In this document: in pieces, positions 48,144-56,275 of the stretch | Position numbering within the stretch: the stretch's first letter is position 1 | Layout of the letters: every line of letters starts with the position of its first letter | Assembly: GCA_963729695.1 (NCBI GenBank) | Contig: CAVSOT010000003.1 | Coordinates: forward strand, 248,001 to 312,000 | Source of the DNA: PALSA-693 sp963729695 | GTDB taxonomy: Bacteria > Actinomycetota > Acidimicrobiia > Acidimicrobiales > Palsa-688 | DNA length: 64,000 nt | Reading direction: 5' to 3' | The notes under the pieces: model-generated | What the model saw: the letters and a program-made list of their open reading frames with translations, nothing else | Databases searched by the model: none | Told to the model about the DNA's origin: nothing | Position numbers and translations under genes: made by a program

Positions 48144-49127
48144 GTGCCCTGCGTCGTGGTCGCCCCGGACAAGTGGAGAGGAAGCGCGTCGGCCCCTGAC
48201 GTCGCCCGCGCCATCGCGAACGCAGCGACGCAAGCCGGGTGGACCGCGGACATCGCCCCGGTGTCGGACGGAGGCGAGGGGTTCTCGGCTGTTTTGGGGG
48301 GGAGACCCCAGGTCCACCGGGTCCGAGGACCACTCGGGCAGCTCGTCGACGCCCCGTGGTACCTGCTCGACGACGGGGTGACCGCCTCGGTGGAGTGCGC
48401 CTTGGCCTCTGGCCTTACTTTGGTCGGGGACCGCAACGATCCGATCCGGGCGTCCACGAATGGCACCGGCGAGTTGATCGCCGCCGCGGTGAAGGCCGGT
48501 GTCCGCCACATCCTCGTGGGCATGGGCGGCTCGGCGACGACCGATGGCGGGTGGGGGGCATTGGAGGCCCTCGAGCCACACAGCAGGCTGGCCGGGGTCG
48601 ACCTGCAGGTGGCGTGTGACGTCACGACCCGCTTTGTCGAAGCGGCGGTCGTCTTTGCCCCCCAAAAAGGGGCGTCGCCGTCGCAGGTGGAGCTGCTCAC
48701 GCGCCGCCTCGAACGTCTGGCCCAACTGTACGAGGAGCGCTTCGGCATCGACGTCCGCGATATCGAGGGATCCGGGGCCGCAGGCGGGCTGGCCGGGGGG
48801 TTGGCCGCGGTCGGCGCCACCCTCACCAGCGGCTTCGACGTGGTTGCGGAGCGGATCGAACTGGCCGAACGTCTCGAAGGCGCGGACCTCGTCATCACCG
48901 GTGAGGGGCTGCTCGACGAGGAGTCCTTCCACGGCAAGGCCGTCGGCGGGGTGGTCGCCTTGGCCGCCGAAGCGTCGGTTCCCGTCGTGATCTTGGCCGG
49001 CGACGCCGTGGGGGAACACGAGGTGGCGTACCGGACGCTGGTCGCCGAGGTCGGGTTGGAGCGGGCCTGGGCCGACCCCCTGGGCGCGCTCAGCGAGCTG
49101 GTGACCGAGGTGCTCGCCGCCCGCTGA
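48144..49127 (+). CDS. glxK: Glycerate kinase (GlxK family)
   Basis: Phosphorylates D-glycerate. 327 aa, intact. Seen: VVAPDKWRGSASAPDVARAI, VSDGGEGF, ECALASGLTLV, TNGTGELIAAAV, VGMGGSATTDGGWGALEAL, GSGAAGGLAGGLAAVGA and LVITGEGLLDEESFHGKAVG. Whether it makes 2- or 3-phosphoglycerate cannot be told from sequence. GTG start at 48144. It is convergent with gpgS, whose substrate is 3-phosphoglycerate, so a link to glucosylglycerate metabolism is likely but inferred. Confidence 0.9.
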   Translation: MPCVVVAPDKWRGSASAPDVARAIANAATQAGWTADIAPVSDGGEGFSAVLGGRPQVHRVRGPLGQLVDAPWYLLDDGVTASVECALASGLTLVGDRNDPIRASTNGTGELIAAAVKAGVRHILVGMGGSATTDGGWGALEALEPHSRLAGVDLQVACDVTTRFVEAAVVFAPQKGASPSQVELLTRRLERLAQLYEERFGIDVRDIEGSGAAGGLAGGLAAVGATLTSGFDVVAERIELAERLEGADLVITGEGLLDEESFHGKAVGGVVALAAEASVPVVILAGDAVGEHEVAYRTLVAEVGLERAWADPLGALSELVTEVLAAR

Positions 49128-49129
49128 GT

Positions 49130-50041
49130 TCAGGCGGTCTTGCGGTGGGCCGGGACGTCGGCGAGGGGCGGTCGTTCGACCAGGGAGACGGGGACGGGGT
49201 CGGCCCGGGGCCGCAGCAGAGCGGTCGACCACAAGAGCGGGGACGACGCCGTGGTCTCGACCCCGGCCCGCGCCAGGGCCACCTGCAGGATGACCAGCGC
49301 CTGCACGCTCAGTTCAACCAGCGGACGGTTGCGGTGAACCCGCTCGCCCAGGTAACACTCGACGAGTCCGGACGGGCCGAAGTGATTCGTCACATCGATG
49401 ATCAGGCCCAGATCGACGCCGTAGCCACCCACGAACGGCACCGCCTCCAGCACGTCCCGCCGGGCGGCGCACTCTCCGGCCAGCGGTTGGCTCAAGCCGG
49501 CCAAATGTGGGAAAAAGAGCGAGATCACCGGTCGAGCCATCAACTCGGTCACTCGACCCCCTTCGCCTGGCCGTCCTTCCAGGGGCCGTTCGTAGCAGCC
49601 CTTGACAAAGGTGACGTCGTCCTGCGTGAGAAGGGGGCCGAGCAGGCCCAGCAAGAACGAGGAGCTGAACCCTCGGATGTCGGCGTCGCAAAACGCAATC
49701 ACGTCGCCCGTGGTGACGTGCACGCCTTTCCACATGGCTTGGCCCTTGCCGTGCTCGCTGCCGTATTCGGGCAGGGTCGTGGCCGCGGTGACCACGGTGG
49801 CGCCGGCCGCGGCCGCGACCGCGGCGGTGTCGTCGCTCGAACCGTCGTCGACGACGACCAACTCATCGATCAGCGGGTGCCGCAGGACCAGCTCTCGATG
49901 CAGCGTTTCCACCACGCGACCCACGGTTTCGCCCTCGTTGCGGGCGGGCAGGCACACCGACACCCGCCGGCTGCGTTTGGCGGCCACCAGCCGGGTGGCA
50001 GAGAACTCTTGGTGGTGGTAGGTCCGCATGGCGGGTGTCAT
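49130..50041 (-). CDS. gpgS: Glucosyl-3-phosphoglycerate synthase
   Basis: GT81 enzyme that joins glucose to 3-phosphoglycerate, first step to glucosylglycerate and to mycobacterial methylglucose polysaccharides. 303 aa. Seen: VSVCLPARNEGETVGRVV, DELVVVDDGSSDDTA, SEHGKGQAMWKGV, IAFCDADIRGF (DxD metal site), FVKGCYERPL, PLAGECAARRDVL and GGYGVDLGLIIDV. ATG at 50041; an ATG four codons later also fits. The phosphatase gpgP is not seen. Divergent from the riboswitch-thrC unit. Confidence 0.92.
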   Translation of the reverse strand: MTPAMRTYHHQEFSATRLVAAKRSRRVSVCLPARNEGETVGRVVETLHRELVLRHPLIDELVVVDDGSSDDTAAVAAAAGATVVTAATTLPEYGSEHGKGQAMWKGVHVTTGDVIAFCDADIRGFSSSFLLGLLGPLLTQDDVTFVKGCYERPLEGRPGEGGRVTELMARPVISLFFPHLAGLSQPLAGECAARRDVLEAVPFVGGYGVDLGLIIDVTNHFGPSGLVECYLGERVHRNRPLVELSVQALVILQVALARAGVETTASSPLLWSTALLRPRADPVPVSLVERPPLADVPAHRKTA

Positions 50042-50112
50042 CCTGCCACGCTGCCGGGCCAGACCATATCGTTGTGCTTGTACCCGCGAGCGCGGGTATT
50101 CTTTCCTACAAC

Positions 50113-50200
50113 ATCATCAAGAGCGGCTGAGGGACGGGCCCTTTGACGCCGCGGCAACCAGGTCCTACGGGGCCCAGGTGCCAATGCCCGGTTCGATGAG
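50113..50200 (+). promoter_or_regulatory. SAM-I type (S-box) riboswitch upstream of thrC
   Basis: P1 stem TCATC (50114-50118) pairs with GATGA (50195-50199). Between them the S-box core is plain: AAGAGCGGCTGAGGGACGGG, GCCC, then GCCGCGGCAACC and GGTGCCAATGCC, matching the SAM-I consensus AAGAG..GAGGGA..GGCAACC..GGTGC.AA..CC. It lies 6 nt before AAGGAGGA (50206-50213) and 21 nt before the TTG start. With no terminator visible, control of translation is more likely than of transcription. Confidence 0.88.
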
Positions 50201-50220
50201 CCCCGAAGGAGGAACTCAGC

Positions 50221-51462
50221 TTGCCGTACGTGGAAGGACTGCGCTGCCGGGAGTGCGCGCATCCCTATCCCGCCGAAGCGCTGCACGTCTGCGAATGGTG
50301 CTTCGGCCCGCTCGAGGTCGTCTACGACTACGAGGCCATTCGCGGTGTGGTGAGTCGCGAGTCGATCGCCGCCGGCCCGTTGTCGATCTGGCGGTACGCC
50401 GACCTGTTGCCGGCTGCCGCGGAAGGAGCCGTGAACCTGGGAGCCGGCTTCACCCCCTTGGTGCGGGCGGACCGCCTCGCGGCCGAGCTCGGCCTGGGCG
50501 AGTTGTGGATCAAGAACGACACGCTCAACCCCACCGGATCCTTCAAGGACCGGGTGGTGTCGGTTGCGCTCACGAAGGCCCAGGAGCTCGGGTTCAAGGT
50601 CGCCGCCTGCGCCTCGACCGGAAACCTCGCCAACTCCGTGGCCGCCCACGCCGCCCAGGCGGGGATGAACTCGGTCGTCTTCATCCCGGCTGACCTGGAA
50701 CCGGCCAAAGTGGTCACCACGGCAGTCTTCGGCGGCCGACTGGTCGCGGTGGACGGGACCTATGACGACGTCAACCGCTTGTGCGCGGAGCTGGCTGGGG
50801 AGTACCCGTCTTGGGCGTTCGTCAACGTCAACGTGCGCACCTACTACGCCGAAGGTTCCCGCACGCTGGCTTTCGAGGTCGCCGAGCAGCTCGGGTGGCG
50901 GGCCCCGGACCACGTGGTGGTCCCCGTCGCCTCGGGCAGTCAGCTGACCAAGGTGGCCAAGGGGTTCAAGGAGTTGCACGCCGTCGGGCTGCTCGACGAG
51001 GAGCCGCACGTTCGCATTTCGGGGGCCCAGGCCGCCGGCTGCTCGCCTGTGGCCGACGCCTTCGCCGCCGGGCGAGACGTGGTCAAGCCGGTGCGGCCGA
51101 GAACCATCGCCAAATCGCTGGCGATCGGGAACCCGGCGGACGGTCCCTACGCCCTGGATGCGGTGCGCGAATCGGGCGGATCCTTCGGGTCAGTGACCGA
51201 CGACGAGATCATCTGGGGCATCCGGTTGCTGGCCCGTACCGAGGGGATCTTCGCCGAGACCGCAGGTGGGGTGACGATCGCCAGCCTGGCCCAGCTGGCC
51301 GCGGCTGGGGTCGTTCGGCCGGACGAGCGGGTCGTCGTGTACATCACCGGCAACGGCCTGAAGACGGTCGACGCCGTGGCCCCCTACTGCGGGCCGACGG
51401 CAACCATCGCCCCTACCCTGGACGGCTTCGCCGCCGCGATCGACACCTCCGAGGTTCACTAG
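50221..51462 (+). CDS. thrC: Threonine-synthase-like PLP enzyme under SAM riboswitch control
   Basis: 413 aa, fold type II PLP enzyme. A zinc-ribbon start (CRECAHPYP ... CEWCFG) is followed by the PLP Lys in NPTGSFKDRVVSVAL (near residue 108), the phosphate loop region STGNLANSVAAHAAQAG, VPVASGSQLTKVAKG, and the C-terminal EGIFAETAGGVTIASLAQL. Standard role: O-phosphohomoserine to threonine. The TTG at 50221 has an ideal ribosome site. SAM control and the MoaD partner raise the possibility of a sulfur-using reaction. Confidence 0.88.
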   Translation: MPYVEGLRCRECAHPYPAEALHVCEWCFGPLEVVYDYEAIRGVVSRESIAAGPLSIWRYADLLPAAAEGAVNLGAGFTPLVRADRLAAELGLGELWIKNDTLNPTGSFKDRVVSVALTKAQELGFKVAACASTGNLANSVAAHAAQAGMNSVVFIPADLEPAKVVTTAVFGGRLVAVDGTYDDVNRLCAELAGEYPSWAFVNVNVRTYYAEGSRTLAFEVAEQLGWRAPDHVVVPVASGSQLTKVAKGFKELHAVGLLDEEPHVRISGAQAAGCSPVADAFAAGRDVVKPVRPRTIAKSLAIGNPADGPYALDAVRESGGSFGSVTDDEIIWGIRLLARTEGIFAETAGGVTIASLAQLAAAGVVRPDERVVVYITGNGLKTVDAVAPYCGPTATIAPTLDGFAAAIDTSEVH

Positions 51463-51746
51463 TGCCCGCCACGGCCGTTTCTGTACGCGTCCCGACCCAA
51501 CTGCGCTCCCTGACCGGGGGCAAGAGCGAAGTCACGGCGGAGGGGACCAACGTCGCCGACGTCCTGAAGGCCCTCGAGGCCGCCCATCCCGGCTTCGCCG
51601 ATCGTCTGTTCGACGACAGTGGGCGGCTCAGGCGCTTCGTCAACGTCTTTCTCGACGAGGAGGACATCCGGTTCCTGGATGGACTGGCGACCGCGGTGCC
51701 TGCCGGCGCCACCCTCTCGATCGTGCCGGCCGTCGCCGGGGGTTGA
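51462..51746 (+). CDS. MoaD/ThiS-family sulfur-carrier-like protein
   Basis: 94 aa ubiquitin-fold protein. SVRVPTQLRSLTGGKSEV opens the beta-grasp fold, VADVLKALEAAHPGFADRLF is the helix, FVNVFLDEEDIRFLDG a central strand, and the protein ends AVAGG. The exposed Gly-Gly end is what E1-like enzymes adenylate and convert to a thiocarboxylate in ThiS, MoaD and CysO. GTG at 51462 overlaps the thrC stop, so the two are co-translated. No E1-like or Mec-like gene is adjacent. Confidence 0.88.
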   Translation: MPATAVSVRVPTQLRSLTGGKSEVTAEGTNVADVLKALEAAHPGFADRLFDDSGRLRRFVNVFLDEEDIRFLDGLATAVPAGATLSIVPAVAGG

Positions 51747-51887
51747 GCTATTTGTCCTGAGTTGAAGTCTCGGCCCGCCGGCGCTTTGACCGCGGAAAGT
51801 GCTTCCACGGGTACTCGGGTCCGCTCACCGCGTTCCATCTGCGGGCCCCGACCGTCGGGGCGGTGTCCTGACATCACCCCGGTTCAT

Positions 51888-51922
51888 CGTCAGCGCCCCG
51901 ACCTGGTGTCGGGGCGCTGACG
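51888..51922 (+). terminator. Strong hairpin after the thrC-moaD unit
   Basis: Perfect 15-bp stem CGTCAGCGCCCCGAC (51888-51902) with a 5-nt loop and its complement at 51908-51922. It separates moaD from the groEL promoter. No U-run follows, as is common in high-GC actinobacteria. The rest of 51747-51955 shows nothing else. Confidence 0.7.
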
Positions 51923-51955
51923 CGTCGGGAGACGGCAACTTTCGCCAGACTCCGG

Positions 51956-51984
51956 TTGCACTAACTCTCCAGAGGCGGTTAACT
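51956..51984 (+). promoter_or_regulatory. Probable groEL promoter
   Basis: TTGCAC (51956-51961), 17-bp spacer, TTAACT (51979-51984), placed so that transcription begins inside the CIRCE operator that follows directly. The -10 box is weak, but spacing and position fit HrcA repression. Confidence 0.55.
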
Positions 51985-51985
51985 G

Positions 51986-52012
51986 TTAGCACTCGTGATG
52001 TGAGAGTGCTAA
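51986..52012. promoter_or_regulatory. CIRCE operator (HrcA binding site)
   Basis: TTAGCACTC, 9-bp spacer, GAGTGCTAA: an exact 9-9-9 CIRCE inverted repeat. HrcA repressor binds it and releases on heat stress. It lies 44 bp before groEL. Confidence 0.97.
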
Positions 52013-52055
52013 CGCCCCCAATGCAGATGGACCCAATGGAGGGAACCAAGAACCG

Positions 52056-53678
52056 ATGCCGAAGCTGATTACTTTTGACGAAACCGCACGGCGCGGCCTG
52101 GAGAGCGGGATGAACCAGCTCGCCGACGCCGTCCGCGTCACGCTCGGCCCCAAGGGCCGCAATGTGGTACTGGAGAAGAAGTGGGGTGCTCCGACCATCA
52201 CCAACGACGGGGTCTCCATCGCCAAGGAGATCGAGCTCGAGGACCCCTTCGAGAAGATCGGCGCCGAGCTTGTCAAAGAGGTCGCCAAGAAGACCGATGA
52301 CGTCGCCGGTGACGGCACCACCACCGCTACCGTGCTGGCCTGGGCCCTGGTTCGGGAAGGTCTGCGCAACGTGGCTGCCGGGGCCAACCCGATGTCGCTG
52401 AAGCGGGGCATCGAGGCGGCCGTGGAAGCCGCCGTCGCCTCGCTCAAGGCGATCTCGAAGGAGACCGAAACCAAGGAGCAGATTGCTCAGGTGGCGTCGA
52501 TCTCTGCTGCCGACACCGAGATCGGGGACCTGATCTCCGAATCCATCGACAAGGTCGGTAAGGACGGCGTGATCACCGTCGAGGAGTCGCAGACTTTCGG
52601 CATGGACCTCGAGTTGGTCGAGGGGATGCGCTTCGACAAGGGCTACATCGCCCCCTACTTCGCGACCGACACCGAGCGCATGGAAGCCGCCCTGGACGAT
52701 CCGTACATCCTCTTCGTCGGTTCGAAGATCTCCGCGGTGCGGGACCTGCTGCCGCTACTCGAGAAGGTCATGCAGTCGGCCCGGCCTCTCGTCATCATCG
52801 CTGAGGACGTGGAGGGCGAGGCCCTCGCCACCCTGGTGGTCAACAAGATCAGGGGAACGTTCAAGAGCGTGGCTATCAAGGCCCCTGGCTTCGGCGAGCG
52901 GCGCAAGGCCATGCTGCAGGACATGGCCATCCTGACCGGTGGCCAGGTCGTCACCGAAGAGGTCGGCCTCAAGCTCGAGAACACCACCCTGGATCTGCTG
53001 GGCCGGGCTCGCAAGGTGGTCGTCACCAAGGACGAGACCACCATCGTCGAGGGCGCCGGTTCCGAGTCCGACATCAAGGGACGGATCAGCCAGATCAAGA
53101 CCGAGATCGAGAACACCGACTCCGACTACGACCGGGAGAAGCTCCAGGAGCGCCTGGCCAAGCTGTCCGGTGGGGTGGCGGTGATCAAGGTTGGCGCCGC
53201 CACCGAGGTGGAGCTCAAGGAAAAGAAGCACCGCATCGAGGACGCCGTCTCGACCACCAAGGCCGCGGTCGAGGAGGGTGTAGTTCCCGGCGGCGGGGTC
53301 GCCCTGCTTCGGGCTCAGAGTGCTGTCGCCGATCGGGCCGAGAAGCTGGAGGGCGACGAAGCGACCGGTGCGCGCATCGTGCATCGGGCCCTGGAGGAGC
53401 CGCTCAAGCAGATTGCCGTCAACGCCGGCTTGGAGGGCGGCGTGGTCGTGGAGCGGGTCCGCAACCTCAAGGGCCAGGCTGAGGGTCTCAACGCCGCCAC
53501 TGGCGAGTACGAGGACCTGTTCAAGGCCGGCGTCATCGATGCGGCCAAGGTCACCCGGTCAGCGCTGCAGAACGCGGCGTCGATCGCGGCGCTGTTCCTC
53601 ACCACCGAGGCGGTCATCGTCGACAAGCCTGAGAACAACGCGCCGGCCATGCCCGGCGGCGGGATGGACGATTTCTAG
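52056..53678 (+). CDS. groEL: 60-kDa chaperonin GroEL
   Basis: ATP-driven folding chamber. 540 aa, intact. Seen: the ATP site GPKGRNVVLEKKWGAPTITN and DDVAGDGTTTATVLA near the N-terminus, GYIAPYFATDTERMEA in the apical domain, VEEGVVPGGGVALLRA, and a C-terminal MPGGGMDDF with only a short glycine-methionine tail. No groES is adjacent; many actinobacteria carry a second, solo groEL like this. GGAGGG at 52038-52043 precedes the ATG by 12 nt. Confidence 0.98.
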   Translation: MPKLITFDETARRGLESGMNQLADAVRVTLGPKGRNVVLEKKWGAPTITNDGVSIAKEIELEDPFEKIGAELVKEVAKKTDDVAGDGTTTATVLAWALVREGLRNVAAGANPMSLKRGIEAAVEAAVASLKAISKETETKEQIAQVASISAADTEIGDLISESIDKVGKDGVITVEESQTFGMDLELVEGMRFDKGYIAPYFATDTERMEAALDDPYILFVGSKISAVRDLLPLLEKVMQSARPLVIIAEDVEGEALATLVVNKIRGTFKSVAIKAPGFGERRKAMLQDMAILTGGQVVTEEVGLKLENTTLDLLGRARKVVVTKDETTIVEGAGSESDIKGRISQIKTEIENTDSDYDREKLQERLAKLSGGVAVIKVGAATEVELKEKKHRIEDAVSTTKAAVEEGVVPGGGVALLRAQSAVADRAEKLEGDEATGARIVHRALEEPLKQIAVNAGLEGGVVVERVRNLKGQAEGLNAATGEYEDLFKAGVIDAAKVTRSALQNAASIAALFLTTEAVIVDKPENNAPAMPGGGMDDF

Positions 53679-53723
53679 GCTTCGGCCGGATCATCGGATC
53701 TCGTAAGCGATCCAGTCCACGAC

Positions 53724-53758
53724 AAACGGCCGGTCCGCGCCAAGCGGACCGGCCGTTT
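53724..53758 (+). terminator. Terminator after groEL
   Basis: Perfect 15-bp stem AAACGGCCGGTCCGC (53724-53738), loop GCCAA, and its complement ending GGCCGTTT at 53744-53758. It is 45 bp past the groEL stop and has a short terminal T-run. Confidence 0.85.
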
Positions 53759-53831
53759 CGCGCCTGGCCATCACCGCCTCGCCTCGCCCTACTCGCTCGT
53801 TGACGGAGGTGTCCGTCGTACACTTGGCGGC

Positions 53832-54518
53832 GTGATCAGCGAGTCGTTGGCGCCGTCGGTCGGCTGGGGTGTCCTCCACCTGTTCTGCCGCATCGGTCCC
53901 CAAAGCGACGGCGAGGCCGTGGCGGCCGCCGTCAAAGGCGCCGAGGGGGACGACCACCAGGTCGTGACCTTCTCGGTGCTCGGCCACAAGGCAGACCTCG
54001 GCGTGATGGCGCTCGGTCCTGATTGGGTACGGCTCAGGCGGCTCCAGGCCGGGTTGCAGGCGGCGGGGCTCGAGGTGGCCTCGTCGTACGTGTCCTTGAC
54101 CGAGCTGTCCGAGTACTCGAAGGGAATGCCAGAGGAACACCTCCGGGCCCGCCTGTACCCGAAGCTTCCCCCTGAAGGGAAACGGGCCATCTGCTTCTAC
54201 CCCATGTCGAAGCGGCGGGGGGACGAGCACAACTGGTTCGCCCTCCCTTTCGAGGATCGCAAGGAGCTCATGATCGACCACGGGAAGTCGGGCCGCCGGT
54301 TCGCCGGACGCATCGTCCAGCTGATCACCGGGTCGACCGGGCTGGACGACTACGAGTGGGGTGTGACCCTCTTCGGCGGGCATCCCGACGATCTCAAGGA
54401 CGCCGTCTACACCATGCGCTTCGACGAGGTGTCGGCCCGTTTCGCCGATTTCGGGCCGTTTTACGCCGGCATCGTGGGCTCCGTCGAAGAGGTTGCCGCC
54501 CAGGTCGGACTGTCCTGA
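53832..54518 (+). CDS. hemQ: Coproheme decarboxylase HemQ (chlorite-dismutase family)
   Basis: Last step of the coproporphyrin-dependent heme pathway of actinobacteria: coproheme to heme b. 228 aa. The family signature is complete: ICFYPMSKRR, NWFALPFEDRKELMIDHGK with the proximal His near residue 148, RRFAGRIVQLITGSTGLDDY, and EWGVTLFGGHPDDLKD. The Arg typical of true chlorite dismutases is not expected here, so HemQ is preferred. GTG start at 53832. No other heme gene nearby. Confidence 0.92.
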   Translation: MISESLAPSVGWGVLHLFCRIGPQSDGEAVAAAVKGAEGDDHQVVTFSVLGHKADLGVMALGPDWVRLRRLQAGLQAAGLEVASSYVSLTELSEYSKGMPEEHLRARLYPKLPPEGKRAICFYPMSKRRGDEHNWFALPFEDRKELMIDHGKSGRRFAGRIVQLITGSTGLDDYEWGVTLFGGHPDDLKDAVYTMRFDEVSARFADFGPFYAGIVGSVEEVAAQVGLS

Positions 54519-54527
54519 GGCGACCCG

Positions 54528-55244
54528 GTGGGCACTGATCTCCTCTTCCTCCGCGACGCCTATCTGACCGAGATGCGCGCCACGGTGATAGCGGCGGAGG
54601 ACGACGCCGGCCGGACCCGGGTGGCCGTCGATCGCACCGTCTTCTATCCGACTGGCGGCGGCCAACCCCACGACACCGGTCGGCTCGACGACCTGGTGGT
54701 GGCCGACGTCCGCAAGCAGGACGACCTGGTCTGGCACTACGTGGACGGTGCTGCCCCGGCGGTCGGCTCTGAGGTGCACGGTGTGGTCGACTGGGAGCGC
54801 CGGCACCAGCTGATGCGAACCCACACCGCCCTCCACGTCCTGTGCGGGGTGATCTGGAACAGCTGGGCCACGCCCGTGACCGGGGGCAACATGGAGCCCC
54901 TCTCCGCCCGGATGGATTTCGAGTTCGACCCGCTGCCCGCCGGCTTCGGCGCCGAAGTCGAGTGTCTGGTCAACGAGGAGCTGGCCGCGGCCCGTTCGGT
55001 CTCGGTCAGTTTCCTTCCGCGCGCCGAGGCCGTCCTCGACACGGATCTGATCCGGACGAAGGTGAATCTGGTTCCGGACTCGGTTCCCGAAATCCGGGTG
55101 GTGGACATCGTGGGGCTGGACAAGCAGGCCGATGGCGGGACCCACGTGCGGCGGACCGACGAGGTCGGTCGCATCCGGGTCCTCAAGACGGAGTCCAAGG
55201 GCCGAGGCAACAAGCGGATTCGCATCGAAGTGGTCGACGCTTGA
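54528..55244 (+). CDS. AlaX-type alanyl-tRNA editing protein
   Basis: Free-standing relative of the AlaRS editing domain that clears mischarged Ser- or Gly-tRNA-Ala. 238 aa. Seen: VFYPTGGGQPHDTG, RTHTALHVL (HxxxH zinc pair), and VGLDKQADGGTHVRRT where the second zinc motif lies. In the last, Asp stands in the place of the Cys of CGGTH, a variant also known in AlaX proteins. It begins 9 nt after hemQ with a GTG and touches larE. Confidence 0.88.
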   Translation: MGTDLLFLRDAYLTEMRATVIAAEDDAGRTRVAVDRTVFYPTGGGQPHDTGRLDDLVVADVRKQDDLVWHYVDGAAPAVGSEVHGVVDWERRHQLMRTHTALHVLCGVIWNSWATPVTGGNMEPLSARMDFEFDPLPAGFGAEVECLVNEELAAARSVSVSFLPRAEAVLDTDLIRTKVNLVPDSVPEIRVVDIVGLDKQADGGTHVRRTDEVGRIRVLKTESKGRGNKRIRIEVVDA

Positions 55245-56275
55245 TGCCCGAGTCGACGCCGACACCTTCCCCGTCGTCGGAGGAGCTGAACGCCGGGCTC
55301 GCGGCCCTACGAGCGTCGCTGGCGACGATGGGCCGGGTGGTGGTGGCGTTCAGCGGAGGGGTCGACTCCAGCCTGCTCGCCTGGACCGCCCACGACGTGC
55401 TCGGGGCCGACGCGGCGGTGGCCGTGACCGCCGTGTCTCCCTCACTTGCTCCGTCGGAGCGGGCCGGCTGCCGCCGGCTGGCGGCCGCCTGGGGGATGCG
55501 CTGGCTGGAGGTGTCGACCGACGAGGGTTCCCGCCCGGAGTACGTCGCCAACGGGCCCGACCGCTGCTATCACTGCAAGAGCGAGCTCATGGATCGATTG
55601 GCTCCGGTGGCGACGGCGCACAAGGCGGTGATCGCCTTGGGTGTCAATCTCGACGACCTGGCCGATCACCGCCCTGGGCAACGGGCTGCCCGCGAGCGGG
55701 GCGCGGTCTTTCCCTTGGTCGAGGCCGGCTTCACCAAGGAGCTGGTGCGCAGGACGGCGCGTCACCTCGGGCTCGACGTGTGGGACAAGCCCGCCGCCGC
55801 CTGCCTCGCCTCCCGGGTGCCGTACGGGACCCCCGTCACCTTCGGCACCCTCACCCAGGTCTCCGGCGCGGAGGAAGCCCTCCGTGCCCTCGGGTTCACC
55901 GATCTGCGGGTCCGCCACTACGGCGACCTCGCTCGGGTCGAGCTTCCGGTCGGACAACTGGCGCGCGCGGTCGACGAGCGGGATCAGGTCGTCGCAGCCG
56001 TGCGGGCGGCCGGCTACCGGTACGTCACGTTGGACCTGGAAGGTCTGCGGTCGGGCAACCTCAACCAGGCGCTCGGGTCGCCGGGCGTCGTCGGGTCGCC
56101 GGGCGTCGTCGGGTCGCCGGGCGTCGTCGGGTCGCCGGGCGTCGTCGGGTCGCCGGGCGTCGTCGGGTCGCCGGGCGTCGTCGGGTCGCCGGGCGTCGTC
56201 GGGTCGCCGGGCGTCGTCGGGTCGCCGCCGCCTGCCGCCCCGCGCCTGGGCCACCCCACTCCGCCGGCGCCTTGA
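55244..56275 (+). CDS. larE: LarE-type sulfur transferase with an elastin-like repeat tail
   Basis: ATP-pyrophosphatase family; in lactate racemase maturation LarE gives up the sulfur of its own Cys to the nickel-pincer cofactor. 343 aa. PP-loop VAFSGGVDSSLLAW at about residues 33-46, CYHCKSEL near 109, and KPAAACLASRVPYG with the candidate sacrificial Cys near 186. The last 65 residues are eight SPGVVG repeats and a Pro-rich end, absent from the family. No larA, larB or larC is in the window, so the substrate is open. Overlaps the next gene. Confidence 0.87.
   Translation: MPESTPTPSPSSEELNAGLAALRASLATMGRVVVAFSGGVDSSLLAWTAHDVLGADAAVAVTAVSPSLAPSERAGCRRLAAAWGMRWLEVSTDEGSRPEYVANGPDRCYHCKSELMDRLAPVATAHKAVIALGVNLDDLADHRPGQRAARERGAVFPLVEAGFTKELVRRTARHLGLDVWDKPAAACLASRVPYGTPVTFGTLTQVSGAEEALRALGFTDLRVRHYGDLARVELPVGQLARAVDERDQVVAAVRAAGYRYVTLDLEGLRSGNLNQALGSPGVVGSPGVVGSPGVVGSPGVVGSPGVVGSPGVVGSPGVVGSPGVVGSPPPAAPRLGHPTPPAP
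56075..56218 (+). repeat. 18-bp perfect tandem minisatellite in larE
   Basis: Eight identical copies of GGGTCGCCGGGCGTCGTC, each encoding GSPGVV. No substitutions between copies, so expansion is recent or kept uniform. It forms the LarE C-terminal tail. Confidence 0.97.

Noticed and set aside
52056..53678. Missing groES as a sign of a broken chaperonin operon
   Set aside because: Solo groEL with its own CIRCE is common in actinobacteria; the gene is intact.
55101..55160. Loss of the zinc Cys in AlaX as a defect
   Set aside because: The QADGGTH form, with Asp at the Cys position, is known among AlaX proteins, so it is a family variant.
55442..56254. Opposite-strand frame with PTTPGD repeats in larE
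   Set aside because: Any perfect 18-bp repeat gives repeats in all open frames; the plus-strand LarE has the conserved PP-loop and Cys motifs.
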